This document shows positions 42,454-49,800 of a stretch of DNA of 64,000 bases, piece after piece. Made by a program: the position numbers and the translations under genes. The notes under the pieces are model-generated. The model did not search any database. It worked only from the letters and a program-made list of their open reading frames with translations, and was not told the origin of the DNA. The stretch is from assembly GCF_001945445.1 (NCBI RefSeq), contig NZ_MSXW01000019.1, positions 1 to 64,000 on the forward strand, given 5' to 3'. The DNA is from Pseudomonas sp. PA27(2017) (GTDB taxonomy: Bacteria; Pseudomonadota; Gammaproteobacteria; Pseudomonadales; Pseudomonadaceae). Position 1 is the stretch's first letter. Each line of letters starts with the position of its first letter.

Positions 42454-42503
42454 CATATCATCGCCATAGACTCAACGCCATTCGTTCATCCCCAGGAGCC
42501 CCC

Positions 42504-43415
42504 ATGAATCCCTCACATCCCTCCAGAACCGTGCGCGATCTCTGGCTCGTACTGCTGCTCGCTGCGGTATCCAGCGCCGCTTTCGCCACCGAGAAACACT
42601 ACCGTGTGACCACGCCCGCTGGCCTGCAAGTTGCCGTACAGGAAGCGGGCAATCCCGATGGCCCGGCCATCGTGTTCATCCATGGTCTGCTGGGCAGCCG
42701 GCTGAACTGGCAACGCCAGATCGAAAGCCCAGCGCTGCAGGGTTACCGGTTGATCAGCTACGACCTGCGCGGCCACGGCCTCTCCGACAAGCCGACCGAT
42801 AGCGATGCCTACAACGATGGCCGCCGCTACGCCGACGACCTGGCCGCCGTACTGGCCGCAACGGGCGCCAAGCGACCCGTGCTGGTAGGCTGGTCCCTGG
42901 GTGGGCTGGTGATATCCGATTACCTGGCCGCCCATGGCGATGCCGCGATCGGCGGGGCTGTCTACGTCAATGCCGTTATCGAACTGACCGAAGCGCTGAT
43001 CACCCCACACCCCAAGGTGTACGCCGGCCTGGCCTCGGATGACCTGAAAACCCACCTCGATGCCCTGCGCGCCTTCGTGCGCCTGTGCTTCCACACCCAG
43101 CCCGATGCCGACAGCATGGAGGTGCTGCTGACCAACGCAGCGATGGCCTCCTGGCCGATGACCCGCGCCATTCCAGGCATGCGCAGTGCGGCCGCTGACG
43201 GGCTACCCAAGGCGCAGGTTCCGCTGCTGTTGCTCTACGGCGCCAGGGACCAGCTCGTGCAGGTGCAACCGAGCATTGCCCGCGCCCAGGCGCTCAACTC
43301 GCGGGCGCAGGCGAAACGTTATGCGCAGTCCGGGCACGCGCCCTTTTTCGAAGAAGCCGAGCGCTTCAACGGGGACCTGGCGGCTTTCATGAAGACTGCC
43401 TCAGCCGGGCGATAG
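42504..43415 (+). CDS. Secreted alpha/beta hydrolase
   Basis: The protein has 303 residues from MNPSHPSRTVRDLW (AGGAG six bases upstream). A signal peptide runs to about residue 28 (LLLAAVSSAAFATE). The hydrolase fold shows FIHGLLGSRLNW (oxyanion hole), SYDLRGHGLSDKP, GWSLGGLVISDYLAA (nucleophile Ser), LLLYGARDQLVQVQ (acid) and SGHAPFFEEAERF (His). The sequence is closest to haloperoxidase/esterase-like hydrolases. It is probably controlled by the divergent AraC regulator. The substrate is unknown. Confidence 0.85.
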   Translation: MNPSHPSRTVRDLWLVLLLAAVSSAAFATEKHYRVTTPAGLQVAVQEAGNPDGPAIVFIHGLLGSRLNWQRQIESPALQGYRLISYDLRGHGLSDKPTDSDAYNDGRRYADDLAAVLAATGAKRPVLVGWSLGGLVISDYLAAHGDAAIGGAVYVNAVIELTEALITPHPKVYAGLASDDLKTHLDALRAFVRLCFHTQPDADSMEVLLTNAAMASWPMTRAIPGMRSAAADGLPKAQVPLLLLYGARDQLVQVQPSIARAQALNSRAQAKRYAQSGHAPFFEEAERFNGDLAAFMKTASAGR

Positions 43416-43422
43416 ACGTGAA

Positions 43423-43450
43423 AAAGCCCGGCCATCCCTGGCCGGGCTTT
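43423..43450. terminator. Terminator between the hydrolase and lipoprotein genes
   Basis: AAAGCCCGGCC and GGCCGGGCTTT form an 11-bp stem with a 6-base loop, ending two convergent genes. Confidence 0.85.
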
Positions 43451-43488
43451 CACACTGGGGCTCTGGATGCGGGCCAGTGGCCCTGGCC

Positions 43489-43824
43489 TTACTGGCCGAA
43501 CGGCGCGGGCCGGCCGTTGCCACTGCCCTTGCTCTGGCAATAGGCGGAAGGCTGCATCAGGCCGAAGCTGGCGACAGCGAAGGAGGCACCGCTGGCGCCG
43601 CTGGGCACGGTGCAGTTGTAGTCACCCGAACTCGTGCGCGCGACGAAGTAGGTCTGCATGGAGTCGCTGCGCACGTTGCCGACGCTGCTTACCGGCTCGC
43701 CCAGATTGGTCTCGGCCAGCGACTTGAGCTTGTCTTCGGACGGATTGATATTGCTGCAACCAGCAAGGCCAACAAACAGGGCGCCAAGCAGCGCGAGGGA
43801 GGTGACCGGGGAACGCAGTTTCAT
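43489..43824 (-). CDS. Small lipoprotein of unknown function
   Basis: The 111-residue protein starts at MKLRSPVTSLALLGALFVGLAGC, a signal peptide with lipobox LAGC (AAGGA upstream). The mature 89 residues have one Cys pair (YNCTVPSG and AYCQSKG) that could form a disulfide, and a TYFVARTSSGDYNCTV strand. I do not recognise a named family. The product is likely in the outer membrane. The upstream reading to 43923 is not supported. Confidence 0.7.
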   Translation of the reverse strand: MKLRSPVTSLALLGALFVGLAGCSNINPSEDKLKSLAETNLGEPVSSVGNVRSDSMQTYFVARTSSGDYNCTVPSGASGASFAVASFGLMQPSAYCQSKGSGNGRPAPFGQ

Positions 43825-44034
43825 GGTGTGCTTCCTTGAAATTATTGTGATGCTCCACAACGAACGGTTGCCTCGCTGCAAATGCGCAAGGACTTGAAAA
43901 CGTTGGAGATACCACCAAACCATAACCCCGCATCACAGCCCGGTCATTAGCACAGGCGTGCTAATGGCACTATGAAACCGACTGCAATCATCCGCTGCGT
44001 GCCACCTTTACTCAGGCGTTGGCAGTCGCCCCGC

Positions 44035-45378
44035 TCAGCTATCCACCACCTTGTAGTCCTCGGCCTTCAGCGGCTTCACCCCGCCGGCCCGGCTGATGCC
44101 ATACAGCACCACACCGACCAGCAACAGCGCGCCAGCCCGTAGCCAGGTTTGCGCGTCCTGCTGGCTCATCAGCAGCAGGCACGAGGCCACGCCGAGCACC
44201 GGTACCCAAGTCGGCACGCGGAAATGATCCGCCGCCACCTTGTCCCGACGCAGCACCAGCACCGCCAGGTTGGTGCTGATGAACACGAACAGCAACAACA
44301 GCACCACGGTCTGCGCCAGCGTGGCCAGCGAGCCGGTCAGCGTCAGCACGATGGCCACCAGCGTGGTCGCCACGATGGCTGCCGCCGGCGTACGCCGCTC
44401 GGCCAGCACTCTGCCCAGCAAACGCGGCAACAAGCCCTGATGGGCCATGCCATAGGCCAGCCGGCTGGCCATGATCATCGTCAGCAAGGCGCCGTTGGCC
44501 ACGGCGATCAACGCGATAAAGGCGAACAGCTGCGCCGGGATGCCCAGGCCCGAGGCCTTCACCACCTCCAGCAGCGGCGCGGTGGAATGGGCCAACTGTT
44601 CCACGGGCATCACCACCGCCGCCCCGATGGCCACCGCCATGTAGATCGCCCCGGCAATAAGCAAGGCGCCAAACAGCGCCCGTGGGTAGGTCTTGCGCAC
44701 GTCACGAATTTCTTCGGCCAAATTGGCAGAGGTCTCGAAACCCACGAAGGAATAGAACGCCAGCAGCGCCGCACCGAGCACCGCATAGGCCGGGTTGACC
44801 CCCGCCTTGAATTCCACCACCCGGCTGAAATCGCCCTCGCCGCCGCGCAGGAACCACGCCGCAGCGACTATCACCAGCAGCAGCCCGGAAAGCTCGATGG
44901 TGGTCATCACCAGATTGGCCGACAGCGACTCCTTGATGCCGCGTGCATTGAGCAGGCCGATCACCACCAGAAAAACCAGCGCCGCCACATGGGCGGGAAC
45001 GTCGACGAACGCTGCCAGGTAATCCCCGGCAAACGCCAGGGACAGCCCCGCCGCACTGGTCACCGCAGCAGCCAGCATGCAAAAGCCCACCAGAAACGAC
45101 ACCAGCGGCGACTTGTACGCCCTGGCCGCAAACACCGCCGAGGCCCCGGCATGGGGGTACTTGGTAACCAGCTCGGCGTACGAACCCGCTGTAAGCAACG
45201 CAAAGCCCAGCGCCACCAGCAAAGCCACCCAGACCGCCCCGCCCACCTCGCCAGCGATCACTCCCGCCAACGCATACACCCCAGCGCCCAGCACATCGCC
45301 AAGAATGAACAGGGTCAGCATCGAGCCGGTGATCGCACGCTTCAATGTGGGAGTTGGCGGGGTATTTGCGGCGGGCAT
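44035..45378 (-). CDS. APC-family amino-acid permease
   Basis: This 447-residue permease has about 12 hydrophobic helices. The first, ITGSMLTLFILGDVLGAGVYALAGVIAG, carries the G-A-G helix break that binds substrate in the APC fold. YSFVGFETSANLAEEIRDVRKTYPRAL is the typical TM6-7 region. It resembles cationic-amino-acid or amino-acid exchangers of the YhdG/CAT type. The specific substrate is unclear. It stands alone, with no transporter partner or regulator adjacent. Confidence 0.88.
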   Translation of the reverse strand: MPAANTPPTPTLKRAITGSMLTLFILGDVLGAGVYALAGVIAGEVGGAVWVALLVALGFALLTAGSYAELVTKYPHAGASAVFAARAYKSPLVSFLVGFCMLAAAVTSAAGLSLAFAGDYLAAFVDVPAHVAALVFLVVIGLLNARGIKESLSANLVMTTIELSGLLLVIVAAAWFLRGGEGDFSRVVEFKAGVNPAYAVLGAALLAFYSFVGFETSANLAEEIRDVRKTYPRALFGALLIAGAIYMAVAIGAAVVMPVEQLAHSTAPLLEVVKASGLGIPAQLFAFIALIAVANGALLTMIMASRLAYGMAHQGLLPRLLGRVLAERRTPAAAIVATTLVAIVLTLTGSLATLAQTVVLLLLFVFISTNLAVLVLRRDKVAADHFRVPTWVPVLGVASCLLLMSQQDAQTWLRAGALLLVGVVLYGISRAGGVKPLKAEDYKVVDS

Positions 45379-45472
45379 TGTTCACGTCCTGTTTGTCTTC
45401 AAAGCTGCAGCCAAAGCCCCAGGCCACAGGTGGCAGCAAGGCAGAATCACAATTAGCGGGACTCAAAGGATC

Positions 45473-45516
45473 TGTGGGAGCGGGCGGGGACACCTAGTCC
45501 ATGCCCGCGAAAAATG
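45473..45516. repeat. REP sequence
   Basis: TGTGGGAGCGGGCGGGGACACC...CATGCCCGCGAA is a Pseudomonas-type REP unit, upstream of the permease gene. The rest of 45379-45606 has no supported gene. Confidence 0.65.
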
Positions 45517-45606
45517 CCGACACAACACGCTCCTAAAAGGAAGGCCCCACCCTCAGCCGCGCCACCTCACAGCAACGCAACCGACTCAGCGCCTAGACAA
45601 AATGAC

Positions 45607-45849
45607 CTAGCGCTCATCCGTCCGCGCCGTACCATTCTCACGCTCTTTCAACGCATCCTGATCCGAACCCGGATTGCCCGCTGGCGGTGTCCAGTCCACA
45701 CGATTCTTCTTGGCCTCGGCCTCATTGCTGCCTTGCTTGGGCTCCGACTTGGCCTTCTCCAGCCCCGAGCCATGCCCTGCCCCGGTATCCACTTCCTTGT
45801 CGCTGGAAGACTCGAAAGCGGACTCTGATTCGCTATGTTCGACTGCCAT
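45607..45849 (-). CDS. Small acidic, disordered hypothetical protein
   Basis: The protein has 80 residues from MAVEHSESESAFESSSDKEV, with GGAG seven bases before the ATG. It is rich in Glu, Ser, Asp and Lys, has no hydrophobic segment, and ends in KERENGTARTDER. Low complexity suggests an intrinsically disordered cytoplasmic protein. I know no domain. The upstream extension to 45987 is not supported. Confidence 0.55.
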   Translation of the reverse strand: MAVEHSESESAFESSSDKEVDTGAGHGSGLEKAKSEPKQGSNEAEAKKNRVDWTPPAGNPGSDQDALKERENGTARTDER

Positions 45850-46003
45850 GACCACACTCCCGTAACGACGCAGGACATCTGCGCATACAGGTCTGAGAAG
45901 CCCTGTACGACGGGAGTGCAATGGTTTCGACAGGCGGCAACGGCGGGCCTTGGTTTTGCCAGCGGCCTGCATGGTTGCCATCTGCAAACCTGCGGGCTAG
46001 AGT

Positions 46004-46241
46004 GCGCGGGTCGTGGTCAATCCCGCGGCCGGGCGTCAGAACCCGCGAAAACCAGGAACGCACTAGCGCTATGAGCGTAGTGAGCATGTTGGTGCTCGCT
46101 ATCGCGTCTTTATGGCAGGCCGTGCGGGGCAGGCTTCGGCCTGGCCGGTTCCCTTGGTTTCCGGTTTCTGACCCCCGTACGGTCTGCCACCCAAATCGAG
46201 TCAGAACGGTCGGTGGCAGCTCCTTAACGAAACCAAGGAGC
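46004..46241 (+). ncRNA. Candidate structured RNA with three-way junction
   Basis: A 16-bp helix joins 46114-46129 to 46173-46188. Fourteen positions pair as Watson-Crick and two as G-U. Within it are a 5-bp hairpin with a canonical C(UUCG)G loop (46130-46143) and a second CCGG/CCGG hairpin (46145-46164). Upstream, CGCGGGT (46005-46011) pairs with ACCCGCG (46041-46047). Another imperfect hairpin lies at about 46069-46110, and GCTCCTT/AAGGAGC (46219-46241) closes the segment. G-U pairs in a long helix suggest RNA-level structure, not a DNA palindrome. I do not recognise a named class. It ends about 90 bp before two small genes. Confidence 0.6.
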
Positions 46242-46329
46242 ATAAGGAAAATGCGCCACCCAGCTTTTACGCCAGGGCACCACCCTGCTCGCCCCAACGG
46301 CCCACAAACCTCCATCCCGGAGGTGCCCC

Positions 46330-46605
46330 ATGGCTAACCCACTCGGCCGTGTACTCAACTTCCCCAGACGCCCTAACCCGATTACAGGCGCCACCTTCCA
46401 GGCCCAAAGCGCACTGGCCGATGCCGACCGGCACGCCGTGCTCCTGAACGAACTACTCGAAGACCTGCTGCGCAAGGAACGAGAGCGCCCCGACTCACTT
46501 CGCGTGCGAATGGCCTGCTTCGCCGCCCAAGAACTGCTCACGGAACTGACGGTGCTCTACCGCCGGGCAAGCTGCGAAAGCCGGGGAGGTAAGCGCCATG
46601 ACTAA
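46330..46605 (+). CDS. Small hypothetical protein, first of an overlapping pair
   Basis: The 91-residue protein has a strong SD (GGAGG eight bases before ATG). MANPLGRVLNFPRRPNP is followed by a helical part (QSALADADRHAVLLNELLEDLLRKERE, RMACFAAQELLTELTVLYRRAS). There is no signal peptide or membrane segment. Its stop overlaps the next start by 8 bases (ATGACTAA), so the two are translated together. The family is not recognised. It follows the structured RNA segment. Confidence 0.65.
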   Translation: MANPLGRVLNFPRRPNPITGATFQAQSALADADRHAVLLNELLEDLLRKERERPDSLRVRMACFAAQELLTELTVLYRRASCESRGGKRHD

Positions 46606-46855
46606 AGGCGTGACCACCACCCTAACCACCAACGACGGCTATCCCGGCCTCACAATCGCCTGGTCAAAAGACTGCCGCCCGGCCTTTCATAAAGGCGTCC
46701 GCGCGGCAGAACGTTGGTTAAACGGCAAGCGCAGTCACTGGCTGTGGGCTGCGCTGATTTTCGAGCGGGACGCGCTACCGGATGAGACGGACCGGAAAGC
46801 CTTTGAGGTGGCGTTTATGAGTCGGATTCAGCAGAGGCTGGAGGGGACTGGCTGA
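46598..46855 (+). CDS. Small hypothetical protein, second of an overlapping pair
   Basis: This 85-residue soluble protein reads MTKGVTTTLTTNDGYPGLTI, then AWSKDCRPAFHKGVRAAERWLNG and a helical C-terminus (WLWAALIFERDALPDETDRKAFEVAFMSRIQQRLEG). It is coupled to the upstream gene. I know no function. A pseudoknot-capable sequence starts five bases after the stop. Confidence 0.65.
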   Translation: MTKGVTTTLTTNDGYPGLTIAWSKDCRPAFHKGVRAAERWLNGKRSHWLWAALIFERDALPDETDRKAFEVAFMSRIQQRLEGTG

Positions 46856-46859
46856 ACTA

Positions 46860-46909
46860 GTTGCAGTGAATGAAAGACCGAGGCACACGCAGCTGCAACT
46901 CTGCCTCGG
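46860..46909 (+). other. Pseudoknot-capable interleaved inverted repeats
   Basis: GTTGCAG (46860-46866) pairs with CTGCAAC (46893-46899), and CCGAGGCA (46878-46885) pairs with TGCCTCGG (46902-46909). The pairs interleave, so the RNA can form an H-type pseudoknot, or two alternative hairpins as in a switch. The following 46910-47130 holds no supported gene. Confidence 0.6.
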
Positions 46910-47131
46910 CGCTCGAATTGCTGCGGTTAAAGAGATCGAGCATACAGGTTCTTGAGGCCGCGGGCTGTCCATTAACCCATTGGCCGATACCTCGTGCAAA
47001 GCTACAAGACCGCACCAATTCAACAATTTCATTCCGCCAGCGGTCACGGCGGTCGCGGAAGAAAAACTTAATTCTATGTCTGGGAATTGTTGACCACTAC
47101 AATCTGATCGGCTCAACGGCCAGATAAAAAG

Positions 47132-47160
47132 TTGACTTCTGTTTTTTTTGGATGTTGAAT
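47132..47160 (+). promoter_or_regulatory. Possible sigma-70 promoter for the RNA-repair operon
   Basis: TTGACT and TTGAAT are separated by 17 bases containing a T-run. The -35 is good, and the -10 matches 4 of 6 consensus bases. It lies about 190 bp before the ligase start, leaving a long leader. Confidence 0.4.
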
Positions 47161-47231
47161 GCTCCCCCTTATTTCCACCCCCCTCTCTCAAGTGGTGAAC
47201 GAAGTGCCCTGCTCCAGCCAACAAGCCTGAT

Positions 47232-47320
47232 ACCGACGACGGTCCATCGTGCCTGATGGCTGCCTGCGCACTTGCGTGGCCGCTTCCCACATTTTGCCCG
47301 CCTGAACCCTTGTCGTCGGT
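47232..47320 (+). other. Structured leader upstream of the RNA ligase gene
   Basis: ACCGACGAC (47232-47240) pairs with GTCGTCGGT (47312-47320), closing a loop of about 70 bases that contains CCATC/GATGG and further stems. It lies 27-115 bases before the ligase start. It could be part of an mRNA leader or a separate small RNA. Confidence 0.45.
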
Positions 47321-47346
47321 TTTCCCAATTGCAATGGAGAAAACCC

Positions 47347-48207
47347 ATGAACATGGATTTCCGCGCCTATGCGCAAAACCTCGAGCTACAAAAATACCCA
47401 CGCACGCCCCACCTGGAGAGCTCTCGCCTGCAGCCGGGCGATACCGATAGCGATCAGGTTCGTTATGCCTCACTGAGCGGGCAGTGGCTGGTCGTGGAGG
47501 AAAAACTGGACGGTGCCAATGCCGGCATCAGTTTCTCCGCGGCCGGTGAACTCCTGCTGCAATCGCGTGGCCACTACCTGACCGGTGGTGGTCGGGAGCG
47601 CCAGTTCAACCTCTTCAAGCAGTGGGCCGTGGCCCACGAGGACTGGTTGCTGAGCCGCCTTGAAGACCGCTACGTGCTGTTCGGCGAGTGGATGCACAAG
47701 AAGCATTCGGTGTTCTACGACCGCCTGCCGCACTTCTTCTGCGAGTTCGATATCTGGGATCGGGCCCATGGCCTGTTCCTCCCGACGACAGCCCGGCGCC
47801 AGCTGCTGCGCGACGGCCCGGTGCTGTCGGTGCCGGTGCTTCATGAAGGGCTGGCACCAGTGCGGCTCAAGGATCTGCTTGAGCTGCTCGGCGACTCGCA
47901 GGCCAAGTCGCCGGCATGGCATAGCGCCTTCGAAGCCACGGTGCAGCGCGAAGGCCTGGACCTGGAACGGGCGTGGCGGCAGTGCGACAAGTCGACGGTG
48001 ATGGAAGGCCTGTACCTGAAGCTCGAAGACGAAAAACAAACCAACGGACGCCTCAAGTGGGTTCGCCAGGACTTCGTCCAGGCGATCCTCGATGCGGACC
48101 AGCATCATGCGAACCAGCCATTCATTCCCAACCTGCTGGCCGACGGGGTTGACCTCTACGCCCCTCGCCTGTCGATGGACTGGAATGGCCAGCGGTCTGG
48201 TTATTGA
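47347..48207 (+). CDS. ATP-dependent RNA ligase family protein
   Basis: The protein has 286 residues from MNMDFRAYAQNLELQKYP (GGAGA upstream). The nucleotidyl-acceptor motif is EEKLDGANAGISF, whose Lys becomes adenylated (about residue 52). LLQSRGHYL (motif Ia/III area), LFGEWMHKKHSVFYDRLPHFFCEFDIWD (motif III/IIIa) and MEGLYLKLEDEKQTNGRLKWVR (motifs IV-V, Lys in LKWVR) complete the covalent nucleotidyltransferase fold. It should join 3'-OH and 5'-phosphate ends of RNA. The downstream gene encodes the matching end-healing enzyme. The ends are 14 bp apart, so the two form one operon. Confidence 0.9.
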   Translation: MNMDFRAYAQNLELQKYPRTPHLESSRLQPGDTDSDQVRYASLSGQWLVVEEKLDGANAGISFSAAGELLLQSRGHYLTGGGRERQFNLFKQWAVAHEDWLLSRLEDRYVLFGEWMHKKHSVFYDRLPHFFCEFDIWDRAHGLFLPTTARRQLLRDGPVLSVPVLHEGLAPVRLKDLLELLGDSQAKSPAWHSAFEATVQREGLDLERAWRQCDKSTVMEGLYLKLEDEKQTNGRLKWVRQDFVQAILDADQHHANQPFIPNLLADGVDLYAPRLSMDWNGQRSGY

Positions 48208-48221
48208 AGGAGAACAACAAA

Positions 48222-49373
48222 ATGGACATTCAACAACTGCAAGGCCTGGTTCCAGAACCGGGCCAGCGCTTCGACGCGAAGGCATGCTTGGAAGCGATTC
48301 CTGCCCTGCTGCGCCTGGCGAGCACACCCCAGGATCCGCACTACCACGCCGAGGGCGACGTATGGATCCACACCTGCATGGTGGTCGAGGCCCTGCTCGC
48401 GCAACCGCGCTATCAGCAAGCCACCGAGGAACAGCGCCTGGTGCTGTTCCTGGCAGCGCTGCTGCACGACATCTCGAAGCCGGACACCACGGTGATCGAC
48501 ACCGAAACCGGGCGCATCGGCCAGCCCGGCCACTCACGACGCGGCGCCGTGGATACTCGCCTACTGCTGTGGCGGGCAGGCATGCCCTTCGAGTTGCGCG
48601 AGCAGGTATGCCGGATCATCTCGGTGCACCAGTTGCCGTTCTTCGCGCTTTCGGGCAATCGCAGCGGGCAGAGCCCGGAGTTCATCCTGCACAAGCTGTC
48701 GTGGGAGCTGCCGGTATGGATGCTCTGCGCGGTCGCGGAAGCGGACATGCAGGGGCGCACCTACGTGGGCAAGCAAGCCGTGCTAGACGAGATCGAGCTG
48801 TTTCGCGAGCTGGCCGCCGAGGAAGGCTGCCTGTATGGGCCACGGGCATTCGTCGATGACTACACCCGTATCCAGTACTTCCGCGGTGCCCGGGTGCATC
48901 CCGACTACCCGCTGCATGAGCCGGAGGGCTCGCGGGTCATCATGCTGTCCGGCATGCCGGCCAGTGGCAAGAACACCTGGGTGGCCAAACACCACCCGGA
49001 TCTGCCGGTGATCTCCTTCGACGACGCCCGCGAGGCCCTGGGCCTGCGCCATGGTGAGAACGAAGGCGCCGCTGCGCACTTCGCCATCGACCGGGCCAAG
49101 TCATTGCTGCGCGAGAAACAGCCCTTTGTCTGGAACTCCACGCACCTGTCGGCGCAGATGCGCAAGAAGACCCTCGACCTGCTGTACGCCTACCAGGCCA
49201 AGGTGCAGATCCAGTATCTGGAGATGCCCGAGAAAGAGGTCTACCGGCGTAACACCCGGCGCGACACCAGCCTGCGTAACGAGGATATCCGCCGCATGCT
49301 GTTCAAATGGGAGGTGCCGCTGCCAAGCGAGGCCCACCAGGTTCACTACCACAGCGAATCGGCTGTGCTGTAG
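48222..49373 (+). CDS. HD-phosphoesterase / polynucleotide kinase fusion (HD-Pnk)
   Basis: The protein has 383 residues from MDIQQLQGLVPEPGQRF, with AAGGAG eight bases upstream. The N-terminal HD domain (about 45-200) has DPHYHAEGDVWIHTCMVV and LAALLHDISKPDT, the His/His-Asp metal ligands. The C-terminal kinase has the P-loop IMLSGMPASGKNTW (about 240), SFDDAREALG and VWNSTHLSAQMRKKTLDLL, as in T4 Pnkp-type kinases. Runella HD-Pnk, a described relative, removes 2',3'-cyclic phosphates with the HD domain and phosphorylates 5'-OH ends with the kinase. With the ligase, a complete RNA heal-and-seal pathway is encoded. Confidence 0.9.
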   Translation: MDIQQLQGLVPEPGQRFDAKACLEAIPALLRLASTPQDPHYHAEGDVWIHTCMVVEALLAQPRYQQATEEQRLVLFLAALLHDISKPDTTVIDTETGRIGQPGHSRRGAVDTRLLLWRAGMPFELREQVCRIISVHQLPFFALSGNRSGQSPEFILHKLSWELPVWMLCAVAEADMQGRTYVGKQAVLDEIELFRELAAEEGCLYGPRAFVDDYTRIQYFRGARVHPDYPLHEPEGSRVIMLSGMPASGKNTWVAKHHPDLPVISFDDAREALGLRHGENEGAAAHFAIDRAKSLLREKQPFVWNSTHLSAQMRKKTLDLLYAYQAKVQIQYLEMPEKEVYRRNTRRDTSLRNEDIRRMLFKWEVPLPSEAHQVHYHSESAVL

Positions 49374-49519
49374 CTGGGCGCTCACTTGGGTGCAGACGCT
49401 CGAAGTGACCACAAATCGACCCGCATGATGCGGCTAAACCCGCCTCATTGCTGTTGTTGACACGAGGTCATTCGCGCAAGTGGGCTTTTACGACACAGGG
49501 TTAACGGCACAAAAACAAA

Positions 49520-49547
49520 AAAGCCCGATCATTTCTGATCGGGCTTT
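49520..49547. terminator. Terminator downstream of the tRNA-Pro fragment
   Basis: AAAGCCCGATCA and TGATCGGGCTTT form a 12-bp stem with a 4-base loop, flanked by A- and T-runs. On the minus strand it follows the tRNA 3' fragment and is probably the original tRNA-Pro terminator. It also separates the HD-Pnk gene from the integrated element. Confidence 0.85.
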
Positions 49548-49562
49548 GATGTTGGGATTATT

Positions 49563-49612
49563 TGGTCGGGACGGAGTGATTCGAACACTCTACCCCTTGC
49601 ACCCCATGCAGG
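49563..49612 (-). other. 3' fragment of tRNA-Pro(GGG); attachment site of the element
   Basis: Read on the minus strand, the 50 bases contain an anticodon loop ATGGGGT, as in proL-type tRNA-Pro(GGG), a variable region, the T-arm GAGTG-TTCGAAT-CACTC and the acceptor end GTCCCGACCA. The 5' half of the tRNA is missing: sequence before the anticodon is AT-rich and does not fit D-arm or acceptor. This is what integration at a tRNA 3' end leaves at the distal boundary. The chromosome is to the left and the element to the right. Confidence 0.8.
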
Positions 49613-49734
49613 TAAAAAACTTTCCAAGGACATCCAATCTAATCCGATCATACCCAGCAAGCGATTGATTTTTATGGAGTAAAGAAATTTAATCGTCCAA
49701 AATGGTCCAAAGCAATTCGAGGAAAACCCATCTC

Positions 49735-49787
49735 AATTGGCAACGAATTGGCAACCAGACAATCTTAATTGGCAACCAATTGGCAAC
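49735..49787 (+). repeat. Four phased direct repeats upstream of the integrase
   Basis: AATTGGCAAC occurs at 49735, 49746, 49767 and 49778, spaced 11, 21 and 11 bases, so all lie on the same helical face. Two copies of GTCCAAA precede them at 49695 and 49705. They sit between the att site and the integrase ATG, as expected for integrase arm-binding or excisionase sites. Confidence 0.75.
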
Positions 49788-49800
49788 GAGGAGGCTAACT

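Noticed and set aside
45921..46337. ORF of 138 codons across the structured RNA segment
   Set aside because: It lacks a convincing ribosome site, and the sequence is better explained by paired RNA helices with G-U compensation. It is kept only as an alternative in the finding.
47260..47300. Sigma-54 promoter before the RNA ligase
   Set aside because: GG and GC elements occur but not at the required 10-base spacing, so a sigma-54/RtcR-like control is not supported.
49563..49640. A complete tRNA gene
   Set aside because: Only the anticodon arm to the CCA end is present. The sequence where the acceptor 5' strand and D-arm should be does not pair.
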